From Actinomadura sp. 7K507 (lineage in GTDB: Bacteria > Actinomycetota > Actinomycetes > Streptosporangiales > Streptosporangiaceae): 64,000 nucleotides of DNA. The stretch spans positions 1 through 64,000 of the forward strand of contig NZ_SMKK01000003.1 of assembly GCF_004348425.1 (NCBI RefSeq), read 5' to 3'. Positions 36,109 to 44,889 of this stretch are shown piece by piece. The notes below the pieces were generated by a model. It saw nothing but the letters and a program-made list of their open reading frames with translations, made no database searches and was not told the origin of the DNA. A program made the position numbers and the translations under genes. Numbering within the stretch: position 1 is the stretch's first letter; every line of letters starts with the position of its first letter.

Positions 36109-36924
36109 ATGGCGGACGAAACCCCGGAGTGGCCTCCGGCCGAGCTGGACTTCAACAAGCCCACCATCGCCCGCGCGTACGACGCGCTGCTCGGGGGCAA
36201 GGACAACTTCGCCGTGGACCGCGCCCTGGCCGACCAGACGAGCGAGTTCATCCCCGGGCTGCGGGAGTCGGCGGTCGAGAACCGCAAGGTCCTCGTCCGG
36301 GGCATCCGGTACCTGACGCGGGACGCGGGGATGGACCAGTTCCTCGATCTCGGCAGCGGGCTGCCCACGGTCGAGAACACCCACGAGGTCGCCCAGCGGG
36401 AGAACCCGGACGCTCGCGTCGTCTACGTCGACATCGACCCCCTGGTGTCGGTGCACGGGCGCGCCCTGCTGGCCAGCAACCAGGTCACCAGGGTGATGAC
36501 CGGCGACGTCCGCGACCCGCAGGCGATCCTGTCCGCGCCCGAGGTGAAGGGCTTCCTCGACTTCTCCCGCCCCGCGGTGATCATGCTGGTCGGGATGCTG
36601 CACTACCTGTCCCCGGACGTGGTCGACGACGTGGTCGGCGCTTACCGCGACGTCCTCGTCCCCGGCAGCCACCTGTTCATGACGTCCCTGGTCGACACCG
36701 GCCTCCCGCAGCAGCAGGAACTCGCCCGCATCACCCGCGAGAACCTGGAAGAGGGCTGGGCCCGCACGCCCGCGGAGATCGAGGCCCAGTTCCGCGGCTT
36801 CGAACTCGTCGAACCCGGCGTCACCTACACGGCCCTGTGGCGCCCCGACGGGCCCGTCGACCCGGACGGCCTCACCCCCGGCGAACAGCTCGGCATGGCG
36901 GGCATAGCCATCAAGCTGCGCTGA
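36109..36924 (+). CDS. SAV_2177/DUF574 family SAM-dependent methyltransferase, downstream of hpnH
   Basis: A 271-residue DUF574 methyltransferase with PTIARAYDALLGGKDNFAVD, FLDLGSGLPTVENTHEVAQR (motif I) and VVYVDIDPLVSVHGRALL. ATG 36109 has AAGGTG just upstream; an in-frame ATG at 36070 without a ribosome site would leave only 12 nt after hpnH. Same strand, short gap and the first intrinsic terminator lying after this gene (36944) indicate that it is the last gene of the hopanoid transcript. Whether it methylates a hopanoid is unknown; the family has no established lipid substrate. Confidence 0.9.
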   Translation: MADETPEWPPAELDFNKPTIARAYDALLGGKDNFAVDRALADQTSEFIPGLRESAVENRKVLVRGIRYLTRDAGMDQFLDLGSGLPTVENTHEVAQRENPDARVVYVDIDPLVSVHGRALLASNQVTRVMTGDVRDPQAILSAPEVKGFLDFSRPAVIMLVGMLHYLSPDVVDDVVGAYRDVLVPGSHLFMTSLVDTGLPQQQELARITRENLEEGWARTPAEIEAQFRGFELVEPGVTYTALWRPDGPVDPDGLTPGEQLGMAGIAIKLR

Positions 36925-36943
36925 CACCTCCCGGTCCCGCGCA

Positions 36944-36976
36944 CCCCACGTGAGCACCGCGCCACGTGGGGTTTTC
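36944..36976 (+). terminator. Intrinsic terminator after the hopanoid operon
   Basis: A perfect 9-bp stem CCCCACGTG (36944-36952) and CACGTGGGG (36963-36971), with a 10-nt loop, is followed by TTTTC. It is the clearest rho-independent terminator in the window. Confidence 0.85.
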
Positions 36977-36994
36977 GGCTGCGATCATGTCTTG

Positions 36995-37026
36995 TTGACG
37001 GTGTGACACACGATGTATAAGTGTCA
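36995..37026 (+). promoter_or_regulatory. Candidate promoter/operator of the sulfoquinovosidase gene
   Basis: TTGACG (36995-37000) and TATAAG (37016-37021) are 15 bp apart; TTGTTG at 36992 would give 18 bp. The inverted repeat TGACAC (37004-37009) / GTGTCA (37021-37026) straddles the -10 element, suggesting repressor control. Confidence 0.5.
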
Positions 37027-37073
37027 AACGCGCAGGTCGCCTCCTCGCGTTCAGCCGTCCAAGGGGGCCGTGA

Positions 37074-39332
37074 ATGAAGATGCGTTCCAGGCTGCTGGCG
37101 GTCGCCCTGCTGCCGGTCATCGTGCTGCCCCTGACGGCGTCGACCGCGCAGGCGAACGTGCTGGACACCCTGTCGCCCGGCTCCCTCACGCTCGCGCCCG
37201 GCGTGCCGGGAACGACCTCCGCGGGCGCGTTCCGCGTGACCGTGGGACGCCAGGACGGCCGCGCCCGCCTGGCGGTGACCTCGGGCGGACGGACCGTGTG
37301 GGCCGGGGCGCCCGGACGCGCCTTCGCCGTCGCCGGCCTCGGCCACCTGTCCTGGCGGGAGCGGACCGGCATGTTCAAGCCGAACGAGCTGGTCACCTGG
37401 CGGCTCACCGATCAGCGCATCGAGCGCGTCGCCCGGTCGGGCGGTGACGTGGTGGTCAGCGGGACGCTGCGCGGCGGCCCGCTGACGGCGCCGTACGAGT
37501 GGCGGCTCTCGGCGTCCGGCGGGAACCGCGCCGCCGTGGACCTGAAGGTCGGCACGGTGACCGGCGCCGGCGTCGACCGCCCGCCGGACGCGGTGGCGCT
37601 GGCCTCACAGCGCGGGCGGGGCGAGCGGTTCCACGGGTTCGGCGAGCAGTTCGCCCCCTTCGACCTGGCCGGACGCCGGGTCCCGATCGTGGTCCGCGAA
37701 CAGGGCATCGGGCGCGGCCGGCAGCCGCTGACCACCATGGTCGACCTGGTCTCGGGCCAAGGCGGCGCGTGGGACACCACCTACGCGCCGATGCCGTTCT
37801 ACGTCACCAGCGCCGACCGGGGATTCGCGCTCTCCGGCAGCCGCTACTCGGTCTTCGACCTGTCGCAGCGCGGGCTGGCCGTCGTCCAGACGTGGGGGGC
37901 GCGGCAGCGGGCCGAGCTGTACACGGGCCGCGATCCCGCCGAGATCCTCGCCGCGCACACCGCCGCGACCGGGCGGATGGGCGCGCTGCCCGCCTGGACG
38001 CGCGACGGCGCCGTCCTCGGTCTCCAGGGCGGCACCGCGAAGGTGCGCCGGACCGTCGAGCGGATGGCCGCCGCCGGCACGAAGATCTCGGCGGTGTGGC
38101 TCCAGGACTGGAGCGGGCAGCGCACCACGTCGTTCGGCGACCGGCTCTGGTGGACGTGGCAGCTCGACCGCGAGCGCTACCCCGGCTGGGAAGGCCTCGT
38201 GGACGACCTGCACCGGCGCGGGATCAAGGTGCTGACCTACGTCAACCCGTTCCTGGTGGACCCGTCGGAGAAGCCCGGCGGGGTGGCCCGCAACCTGTTC
38301 GCCGAGGCCCGTGACCGCGGTTATCTGGTCGCCGAGGCGGACGGGTCGCCGTACATGCTCGACCAGAGCGAGTTCTCCGCCGCGATGGTCGACTTCACGA
38401 ATCCCGCCGCCCGCGAGTGGTACGCACGGGCCATCGCGACCGAGGTCGCCGGGGCCGGCGCGGACGGCTGGATGGCCGACTTCGGCGAGGCCCTCCCCTT
38501 CGACGCCAGGCTCCACGCCGGGTCCCCGGCCGAGCTGCACAACCGCTGGCCGGTCGAGTGGGCGAAGGTCAACCGCCGCGCCTGCGCGCTGGCCGGGCAA
38601 CCCGACTGCCTGTACTTCATGCGCGCCGCCTACACCGGCTCGCCCGCGCAGGCGCCGCTGTTCTGGGCCGGTGACCAGCTCGTCGGCTGGGACGCCCAGG
38701 ACGGCCTGGCGTCCGCGCTCCACGGGATGCTGTCGGCGGGCGTCTCCGGCATGACGCTCAACCACACCGACATCGGCGGCTACACCGCCGTCGACACCCC
38801 GCTGGGCAACCACCACCGTTCCGCCGAACTGCTGAAGCGGTGGGCCGAACTGTCGGCCTTCGGGGTGTTCTTCCGTACGCACGAGGGCAACAAGCCGTCC
38901 GACAACGCCCAGGTCTACGACTCCCCGGACAGCCGGGCCGCCTTCGCCCGGACGAGCCGCGTCTACGCCGCGCTCTCCGGCTACCGCGCGACCGTCGAGG
39001 CCGAAGCCGCGCGGGGGCTGCCCGCCCTCCGCCACACCTGGCTCGTGCACCCGGACAGCCCGGCCGCGACGGCCGGCGACCAGTTCTTCTTCGGCTCGTC
39101 CCTGCTGGTCGCCCCGGTGCTGGAGCCGGGCGCTTCCAGCGTGGCGGTGCACCTGCCCGCCGGCCGCTGGATCAACGTCTTCACCGGCCGCGCCTACGGC
39201 GACCGCACCCGCGACGTCCGCCTGACCGTCCCCGCGCCGCTCGGCACCCCGGCCGCCTTCGTGCGCGCCGGCGACCCCGAGGGCGCGAAGATCCGCGCCG
39301 CGCTGCGCCGGGCGGGCCTCACCCAGTCTTGA
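37074..39332 (+). CDS. Secreted GH31 alpha-glycosidase, sulfoquinovosidase-like
   Basis: A 752-residue GH31 enzyme most like E. coli YihQ. A signal peptide (MKMRSRLLAVALLPVIVLPL to about residue 27) precedes the catalytic domain. Catalytic Asp469 lies in GWMADFGEALP and acid/base Asp534 in WAGDQLVGWD. The sulfonate-recognition residues known from YihQ appear conserved: Arg357 and Trp360 in SFGDRLWWTW, Tyr570 in HTDIGGYT. Spacing between acid/base and Tyr (36 residues) equals YihQ. It would release sulfoquinovose from plant sulfolipid or its glyceride. YihQ is cytoplasmic, whereas this one is exported. No sulfoglycolysis genes are nearby. Assignment rests on my reading of motifs; other GH31 activities remain possible. 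Confidence 0.86.
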   Translation: MKMRSRLLAVALLPVIVLPLTASTAQANVLDTLSPGSLTLAPGVPGTTSAGAFRVTVGRQDGRARLAVTSGGRTVWAGAPGRAFAVAGLGHLSWRERTGMFKPNELVTWRLTDQRIERVARSGGDVVVSGTLRGGPLTAPYEWRLSASGGNRAAVDLKVGTVTGAGVDRPPDAVALASQRGRGERFHGFGEQFAPFDLAGRRVPIVVREQGIGRGRQPLTTMVDLVSGQGGAWDTTYAPMPFYVTSADRGFALSGSRYSVFDLSQRGLAVVQTWGARQRAELYTGRDPAEILAAHTAATGRMGALPAWTRDGAVLGLQGGTAKVRRTVERMAAAGTKISAVWLQDWSGQRTTSFGDRLWWTWQLDRERYPGWEGLVDDLHRRGIKVLTYVNPFLVDPSEKPGGVARNLFAEARDRGYLVAEADGSPYMLDQSEFSAAMVDFTNPAAREWYARAIATEVAGAGADGWMADFGEALPFDARLHAGSPAELHNRWPVEWAKVNRRACALAGQPDCLYFMRAAYTGSPAQAPLFWAGDQLVGWDAQDGLASALHGMLSAGVSGMTLNHTDIGGYTAVDTPLGNHHRSAELLKRWAELSAFGVFFRTHEGNKPSDNAQVYDSPDSRAAFARTSRVYAALSGYRATVEAEAARGLPALRHTWLVHPDSPAATAGDQFFFGSSLLVAPVLEPGASSVAVHLPAGRWINVFTGRAYGDRTRDVRLTVPAPLGTPAAFVRAGDPEGAKIRAALRRAGLTQS

Positions 39333-39406
39333 CGTGTTTGTCCCGAATACCACCGAAATGTCAGGGAAGGGCGGTCCAGAGCGAAGCCAGTAGCAGGGGG
39401 GACGAT

Positions 39407-39808
39407 ATGCAGCACGATGAGATGATCGGGCAGGTCCAGGCGCGTGCGCGGCTGCCCAGTCGGGGCGACGCCGAGACCGCCTGCCGCGCCACGCTCGAAA
39501 CGCTCGGCGAGCGGCTGCCGGAAGGCCTGGCGGACAACCTCGCCGCCCAGCTCCCGCGCGAGATCGGCGAGAACCTGAGGCGGACCGAGGTGTTCGGCGG
39601 CGCGGGAACCGGCGAGCGGTTCGACCGCCACGACTTCATCGAGCGCGTCGCGATCCGCGCGCACGCCGACGACTCCCAGGCCACCTACATCGCCCGGGTG
39701 GTCCTGGAGGTCGTGGGGGAGGCCACCCAGGGCGGCATGATGACCAAGGTCAAGGACGCCCTTCCCGACGACATCCGCGAGCTCGTGACCGCCGGCAGCA
39801 CCGGCTGA
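39407..39808 (+). CDS. DUF2267 domain-containing protein
   Basis: A 133-residue soluble protein matching DUF2267 along its length: an N-terminal helix MIGQVQARARLPSRGDAETA, then RATLETLGERLPEGLADNLA, FDRHDFIERVA and the C-terminal DALPDDIRELV. A run of G residues lies 5 nt before the ATG. The family is common in actinobacteria and cyanobacteria, with no established function; envelope or stress genes are frequent neighbours. It converges on the peroxidase gene, 34 bp apart. Confidence 0.88.
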   Translation: MQHDEMIGQVQARARLPSRGDAETACRATLETLGERLPEGLADNLAAQLPREIGENLRRTEVFGGAGTGERFDRHDFIERVAIRAHADDSQATYIARVVLEVVGEATQGGMMTKVKDALPDDIRELVTAGSTG

Positions 39809-39842
39809 CGGTACTGTCGGCGGAGCTCCCCGTGAATCCGGG

Positions 39843-41531
39843 TCACACGCCCGCGACCTTGAGCAGGTCGGCCATGGTGAAGTGGCCCGACTTCGTGGCC
39901 GGCGTCCATGGGTGCGCCGGATCATGTTCGTTGTGGTACAGGAAGGACGTGGGGTCCGCGCGAAGCAGGCCGAAGATGACTTCGCCGACGATGACACTGC
40001 CCACGACGCCAAGCGTGGTGCCCTTCTCGGCTCCGGTCGCTCCCTCGCGCATGATGTAGTACCAGAGTGGAGCCGTGTCGCCGAACGTACCGGCGTCGAG
40101 ACCCAGGTCCTTGTTCGAGCGAGGGGTCTCTCGGAGGCCGTACGCTTCGATCACCTTTTTCGCCACGGCCTGTCCGGACGGGAGGCCGAACGCCTTCCCG
40201 CGCAGCAGGTTCCGCACCGCGATCGAACGGAGCGGGACGAACTCCTCAGGTGGATTGGACCCGGGAATCGTCATCGACTCGGTGAGGTTCTCCAGCCACT
40301 CGATCGGCGTGTCGATGGGGCCGGGCATGTTGAGGAACGTGTGGACGACCTTGCCGTCGAACTTCTTGGAGTACTGCGGCTTCCTGGTGTCCTTGGTGTG
40401 GAAGAAGTACGACCAGTCGATCCTTTCGTCCTCCGCGAGCTTGGAGAACGGCTTCCGGAAGTGAAAGAGCTGGCCTTCCTTGGTGCCGTTGAGCCGGTAC
40501 CGTTCCTGGACCAGGGAGTGCAGCCGGTAGCCGGCGACCGTGAACTCCACCGGAAGCGTCACCGGCCCCGGGTCCGGCGTGAAGAACTTCGCTTTGCGGG
40601 CCAGGAGGGCGTCGAAGACGTCCTTTCGGATGATCTTGCTCAGCCAGTCGTGGAGCACCAGCCACTGGTAATGCCACACCACCGTCTGCTTGGCGGTGGC
40701 GAACAGTTCCTTCTCATGTTTGTCCTTGGCCTTCACGATGTCCACAACGGCGTTGTGGAACTTCATGAACGCCAGGTGCAACTGAATGGTGATGACGGTG
40801 TTGTCGTTGCGGGGGTCGGCGATGATCGGAACGTCTTCCTTGTTCCGCGGAACGTCGTAGGTCCGGGCCGGGTCGATCCAGAATTTTCCGACCTTGTCGT
40901 TGTCGTAGTACTGGAACGACTGCGTCTGGGGCCCGAGCCCGTACACGTGTTCCAGGCTGATGCGCCCGCTGCGGTAGTTGGGGCTCTTCGCCGGGTCGAG
41001 GCCCGGATCGAAGGTCGCGTCGGCCTGGAAGGTGATGTTGTGGTCCAGGAACTGGCCGAAGTAGGTGTAGCCGGCGGGCACCGTCTCCAGGTCCGCGCCC
41101 TGGAGCGGGGCGCCCGGCGAAAGGCAGGGCGTCCCGCCCGCCTTGCCCGCGCCGGCGGAAGCCTCCGGAGCCTTGGGAGGATTGGCGTCCATCGGGCCGC
41201 AGGGAGCGCCCAGATGAATGAGGTCCCGGTCCTTGTGGTCGTCCGGGGGCAGCTTGAACAGACGGGTGTAGTAGCCGGTGTCCGCCACCACCGGTGTCCG
41301 GCCGTCGTGCCCGTCGGTCGGGCTGGTCTGCAGCACGGGTGTCATGCCGTGGTAGGAGACGGCGGGATTCGGCTGCGGAGCCGTCCACTGCGGCATGAGG
41401 TCCCGGGCGAGCTGGTCCTGCAGCCTCTCCGCGATCTCCTGGCGGAGCCTCGCGGTGACGTCGCCGTCCGGCCCGCCCGCTTCGGTCGCCGGAGCGGTGC
41501 CGGTGATGCCGGTCCTGGTGTCCTCCGTCAT
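39843..41531 (-). CDS. Animal-type haem peroxidase
   Basis: A 562-residue member of the peroxidase-cyclooxygenase superfamily. Distal haem motif YFGQFLDHNITFQ (Gln160, Asp163, His164) matches the GQxxDHD signature; LHLAFMKFHNAVVD carries the probable proximal histidine (the REHN equivalent), followed by VVWHYQWLVLHDWLSKII. The protein has no signal peptide although its operon partner carries a Tat signal. ATG 41531 overlaps the stop of the flavin oxidase gene by 4 nt, so the two are translated together. Peroxidases need hydrogen peroxide and berberine-bridge oxidases make it, suggesting a coupled oxidation of a phenolic or lipid substrate (inference). Confidence 0.9.
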   Translation of the reverse strand: MTEDTRTGITGTAPATEAGGPDGDVTARLRQEIAERLQDQLARDLMPQWTAPQPNPAVSYHGMTPVLQTSPTDGHDGRTPVVADTGYYTRLFKLPPDDHKDRDLIHLGAPCGPMDANPPKAPEASAGAGKAGGTPCLSPGAPLQGADLETVPAGYTYFGQFLDHNITFQADATFDPGLDPAKSPNYRSGRISLEHVYGLGPQTQSFQYYDNDKVGKFWIDPARTYDVPRNKEDVPIIADPRNDNTVITIQLHLAFMKFHNAVVDIVKAKDKHEKELFATAKQTVVWHYQWLVLHDWLSKIIRKDVFDALLARKAKFFTPDPGPVTLPVEFTVAGYRLHSLVQERYRLNGTKEGQLFHFRKPFSKLAEDERIDWSYFFHTKDTRKPQYSKKFDGKVVHTFLNMPGPIDTPIEWLENLTESMTIPGSNPPEEFVPLRSIAVRNLLRGKAFGLPSGQAVAKKVIEAYGLRETPRSNKDLGLDAGTFGDTAPLWYYIMREGATGAEKGTTLGVVGSVIVGEVIFGLLRADPTSFLYHNEHDPAHPWTPATKSGHFTMADLLKVAGV

Positions 41532-43075
41532 GATCCGGCCTCCGAATGGTCCAGTGGTTCGATTCCCTGGCCGTAACGAAAGATCCGATGCGGGTCGTTG
41601 CGGGTCTTGATCTTCCTCAACCTGCCGTAGTTGCTCCCGTAGTAGGCGGTCTGCCAGTCGGTGAGATCCGGGTCGGGAAAGTTCACGTAGGCCGCGTTGG
41701 TTTTCAGGACCTCGCTGAGGCGGCCATGAATGCCGCGCGTCTGGGCCAGCAGGCGCTGCACCTCGTCGTGCGTGGTCCCGTCGGTCCAGGAGGTGCCGAC
41801 GTCGATGACGAACTTGCCGTCGCGGTGCGGGAACGCCGTGGCGTCCGCGCTGGGCGCACCGGCCTTGCCGCCCATCGCGAAGAGGGTGACGTAACCGCTG
41901 TTGCCCCTGCGGTACGGCTTCCACTTGAGAGTCCAGTCCACGATCTCCTTCACCGTCGTGGACGGCAGCCAGGTGTGGGGCACGAGCGACTTGGAGGCCA
42001 CGGTCTCGTGCTCGGACACCATCGACAGCTTCTCCTGCGCCGTCCAGAACCCGAGCTGTTCGATGCTCTGCTCGGCGGGCCGCAGCCTGAGAAGCGGATC
42101 CAGCCGGCGGCGCACGGCCGAGTCGCCGCCGAGGTACTGGCCGAGGACGGCGACGTTGACGTCATGGGGCCCGGTGCCCGGATTCTCGAACTCGATCCGG
42201 ATGTCCAGGTCGTTCCCGCGGTCGTCGGCGAGCATCTCCTGGACGATCTTCATGATCTCTTCTCCGGAGCCGGGACCGAAGGTGAAGTGGAAGACCGTGG
42301 CGGTCCTCCGGGACACGTCGACGGCGTCGAAGAGGAACGAGGTGTTGATGCCGAAGTTGCCGCCCGCGCCGCCCCGGCAGGCCCAGAACAGGTCGGCCTC
42401 CGTGTCGCGGTTCGCGCGAACGATGCTGCCGTCGGCCAGGACGATCTCGGTCTCCACCAGGTTGTCGCACGTCAGGCCCCATTTGCGGTCGTTGAAGCCC
42501 AGGCCGCCGCCGAGCGTCAGGCCCGCGATGCCGACCCCGACGCAGCGCCCGCCGGGGACGTACAGATTCGTCCCCCCGGCCCCGGCCCCGGCCTTGGCGA
42601 CGTCGCCGTTGGTGGCGCCGCCGCCGATTCTGAGCCGGTTGCCGTCCAGCGCGGTCACCTGGCTCATCGGGCGCACGCTGATCAGCAGGCCCGTCGTCGT
42701 CGAGTAACCGGCGTAGTTGTGGCCGCCGGCGCGGGGTGCCAGCGGCATTCCGTTCTCTTTCGCCCACAGCAGGGCCGTGCGCACGTCCTGCGCGCTGGCG
42801 CAGGACACGATGCCCATCGGCTTCCTGTCCTCGTACCGCAGATTCCACGGCCGCGCCAGTGCCGGGAAATTCTGCGCCTTCGGCAGATACAGTTTGCTGC
42901 CGGATTGGAGCGCCTTCTCCAGTTGCTGCCAATTCGGATTCACCGCCGGCTGCGGAGTGGGCGCGGAAGGGCCGTGCGGCGCCGCCCCCGCGTTGTCATG
43001 TCCGGTCAGCGCCGTGACCAGGCCGGCGGCGGACGCGTACGCGCCCGCTCGTAGTACCCCGCGTCGATCGAGCAT
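41528..43075 (-). CDS. Tat-exported, bicovalent FAD-linked oxidase (berberine-bridge type)
   Basis: A 515-residue flavoprotein. A twin-arginine-like signal (MLDRRGVLRAGAYASAAGLV) ends near residue 32. The PCMH/FAD domain has RAGGHNYAGY with His119 and PGGRCVGVGIAG with Cys178, the two residues that tether FAD covalently in berberine-bridge-enzyme-like oxidases. The BBE C-terminal motif (YYGSNYGRLRKIKTRNDPHR, then IFRYGQGI) is complete. Such enzymes oxidise alcohols, sugars or alkaloids and release hydrogen peroxide. AGGGGAA precedes the ATG. It is the first gene of a two-gene operon with the haem peroxidase, and divergent from the MNIO cluster across 316 bp. Confidence 0.92.
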   Translation of the reverse strand: MLDRRGVLRAGAYASAAGLVTALTGHDNAGAAPHGPSAPTPQPAVNPNWQQLEKALQSGSKLYLPKAQNFPALARPWNLRYEDRKPMGIVSCASAQDVRTALLWAKENGMPLAPRAGGHNYAGYSTTTGLLISVRPMSQVTALDGNRLRIGGGATNGDVAKAGAGAGGTNLYVPGGRCVGVGIAGLTLGGGLGFNDRKWGLTCDNLVETEIVLADGSIVRANRDTEADLFWACRGGAGGNFGINTSFLFDAVDVSRRTATVFHFTFGPGSGEEIMKIVQEMLADDRGNDLDIRIEFENPGTGPHDVNVAVLGQYLGGDSAVRRRLDPLLRLRPAEQSIEQLGFWTAQEKLSMVSEHETVASKSLVPHTWLPSTTVKEIVDWTLKWKPYRRGNSGYVTLFAMGGKAGAPSADATAFPHRDGKFVIDVGTSWTDGTTHDEVQRLLAQTRGIHGRLSEVLKTNAAYVNFPDPDLTDWQTAYYGSNYGRLRKIKTRNDPHRIFRYGQGIEPLDHSEAGS

Positions 43076-43391
43076 TGTTCCCCTGACTCAATGGGCGAGC
43101 GTCGCCCGGACTTCTCCCGCCTTCCGCAGAGAACTCAATCACGCACCCAAGTAAAGAGCGGCACTATCCACCTCCAAAAGACCGTACCGGTGTCGCTCGC
43201 GTCAGCGGAGAGGGTGCGGACAGAAGCATTGGCCGGCCGTTGGGCGAAACAAGCGAGAACTTTGCTGGAGTCGCGTGGTAGGACGCGATCGGCCCAGGGG
43301 AGGAAGTCCAGCGACCACTCGCGGGCACGAGGCCGCGGCCGGGGCGATCGGGAAAGTAGAACGAATTCCCGTACGGCGGAGAGGATTTGCT
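43076..43391. promoter_or_regulatory. Divergent intergenic region between flavin oxidase and MNIO cluster
   Basis: There is no gene in this 316-bp gap. It holds a short hairpin GGGCGA-gcg-TCGCCC (43093-43107) and the inverted repeat CGGGAA (43349-43354) / TTCCCG (43366-43371), whose spacer contains TAGAAC, a possible -10 element 36 nt before the GTG at 43392. This is a candidate operator for the cysteine-rich protein gene. Confidence 0.35.
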
Positions 43392-43997
43392 GTGACGCAG
43401 CACGGTAATGGCGACGGGCAAGGGGCGGCGGAAGTCGCCCAATTCGTGGTCGGCGGGGAGCAGGGGGCGCAGCGGCGCCACGGCGCGCACGAGGCGCGAA
43501 CGGCGATCCTGCCGCACTCGGCCGGCGACCCGAACGACTTCTGGCCCGACCCCAGGCTGGGGCGCCCGCTGGAACTGCACGTGTGCATGGGCCTGAACTC
43601 CTGCTGCGGCCACGGCCGGGACGGGACCGGGGAGATGGCGGGCATGGGGCAATGCGCCACCGTGTCCCACGTCTGCCACGGCGCCAACGAATGCCGGGGG
43701 CAGGGCGGCTGCGGATACAGCGGGGGCGACGCCGAACAGGCCATGCCGGGGGCTCAGGAGTGCCGTTCCTCCGGCAGTTGCGCCAGCCCCATCAACGAGA
43801 GCCGCGTCCACGCCGCCGGTCCCTACCGGGGCACGAGCGTGTGGAAGCGGGCCCGCAAGGTCTTCGAGCAGCGCATGTTCGAGGCCGGCGTCCCGTTCGG
43901 CCCGGCCCCGGGAGAGGGAGCCCCCGACGATCTGGTGCCGCCCTACGAAGGCAAGCGGCGCTACGACCCGTGCCAGGCGTCCGGCCATGGGCAGTGA
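43392..43997 (+). CDS. Cysteine-rich MNIO-associated RiPP-like precursor
   Basis: A 201-residue protein with ten cysteines at 65, 71, 72, 88, 95, 101, 107, 124, 130 and 194. Residues 1-62 are cysteine-free, leader-like, with an [14 protein letters not shown] segment just before the core. The core (63-130) is rich in Gly, His and Cys and contains the duplicated motif HVCMGLNSC (63-71) and HVCHGANEC (93-101), plus GQGGCGY. A conserved-looking tail ([20 protein letters not shown]) and a final cysteine follow. GTG 43392 has AGGA 6 nt upstream. The stop overlaps the start of the MNIO (DUF692) gene by 11 nt. MNIO enzymes modify cysteines in partner peptides (methanobactin, bufferins); this is probably the substrate. 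A metal-binding role is inference. Confidence 0.82.
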   Translation: MTQHGNGDGQGAAEVAQFVVGGEQGAQRRHGAHEARTAILPHSAGDPNDFWPDPRLGRPLELHVCMGLNSCCGHGRDGTGEMAGMGQCATVSHVCHGANECRGQGGCGYSGGDAEQAMPGAQECRSSGSCASPINESRVHAAGPYRGTSVWKRARKVFEQRMFEAGVPFGPAPGEGAPDDLVPPYEGKRRYDPCQASGHGQ

Positions 43998-44889
43998 CGC
44001 CGCACCGTCCGGTGAACGCCCCGGGCCCGACCCGGGGAGGCGCACCGATCGCGGTCTGGGATTCGGCGTGGGCCTTCGCGCGCAACACATGGCGCAGGTC
44101 CTGGCGGAGCGCCCGCCGGTCGACTGGTTCGAGATCATCTCGGAGAACTTCATGGACTCCGGCGGCCGTCCGCGGCAAGACCTGCGCCGGATCGCCGAGC
44201 GGTACCCCGTGGCGATGCACGGCGTCTCCATGTCGATCGGCGCCGCCGAGCCGCTCGACATCGGCTACCTGCGCCGGCTGCGGCGGCTGGCGGACGAGAT
44301 CGGCGCCCGCTGGGTCTCCGACCATGTCTGCTGGACGGGCGTGGCCGGCCTGAACACCCACGAACTGCTGCCGATGCCGTTCACCGAGGAGGCCCTGCGG
44401 CACACGGCCGGCAGGGTCAGGATCGTCCAGGAGATGCTGGAGCGCCCGCTGGTGCTGGAGAACCCCAGCACGTACGCGACCTTCCGGCAGTCCACGATGC
44501 CCGAATGGGAGTTCGTGGCGCGGCTCTGCGAGGAGACGGGGTGCCGGCTCCTCCTGGACGTCAACAACGTCTACGTCTCGGCGGTCAACCACGGCTTCGA
44601 CCCGGACGACTACCTTCGGGGCGTGCCGCACGACCGGGTGGTGGAGCTGCACCTGGCCGGGCACGCCGACCACGGCGGCCACCTGATCGACACGCACGAC
44701 CGTCCGGTGGCCGAGCCGGTGTGGGAGCTGTACCGGACGGCCCGCGCGCTCACCGGCCCGGTGCCCACCCTGCTGGAGTGGGACGACCGCGTCCCGCCGC
44801 TGCCGGACCTGCTGGCCGAGCTGGACAAGGCGCGACTCGCCGCCGCGGACCGGCCGCCCGTCCCGGACCGCGTCGCTCGTCATGGCTGA
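43987..44889 (+). CDS. MNIO (DUF692) multinuclear iron oxidase
   Basis: A 300-residue TIM-barrel protein of the DUF692/MNIO family (MbnB, TglH and bufferin-enzyme relatives). Likely iron ligands are all visible: His78 in MHGVSMSIG, Asp112 and His113 in SDHVCW, Glu158 in VLENPSTY, Asp191 and Asn193 in [10 protein letters not shown], His202, Glu220 and His222 in VELHLAGH, Asp235 and His237 in IDTHDRP, and Glu264 in LLEWDD. These enzymes rearrange or oxidise cysteine residues in ribosomal peptides. It overlaps the cysteine-rich precursor by 11 nt and the DUF2063 partner by 8 nt, so the three are coupled. The first 22 residues are a disordered, Pro/Arg-rich extension. Confidence 0.93.
   Translation: MGSDAAPSGERPGPDPGRRTDRGLGFGVGLRAQHMAQVLAERPPVDWFEIISENFMDSGGRPRQDLRRIAERYPVAMHGVSMSIGAAEPLDIGYLRRLRRLADEIGARWVSDHVCWTGVAGLNTHELLPMPFTEEALRHTAGRVRIVQEMLERPLVLENPSTYATFRQSTMPEWEFVARLCEETGCRLLLDVNNVYVSAVNHGFDPDDYLRGVPHDRVVELHLAGHADHGGHLIDTHDRPVAEPVWELYRTARALTGPVPTLLEWDDRVPPLPDLLAELDKARLAAADRPPVPDRVARHG

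Noticed and set aside
43392-43997. Classical metallothionein or ferredoxin
   Set aside because: Cysteine spacing fits neither family and the gene is locked to an MNIO enzyme and partner.
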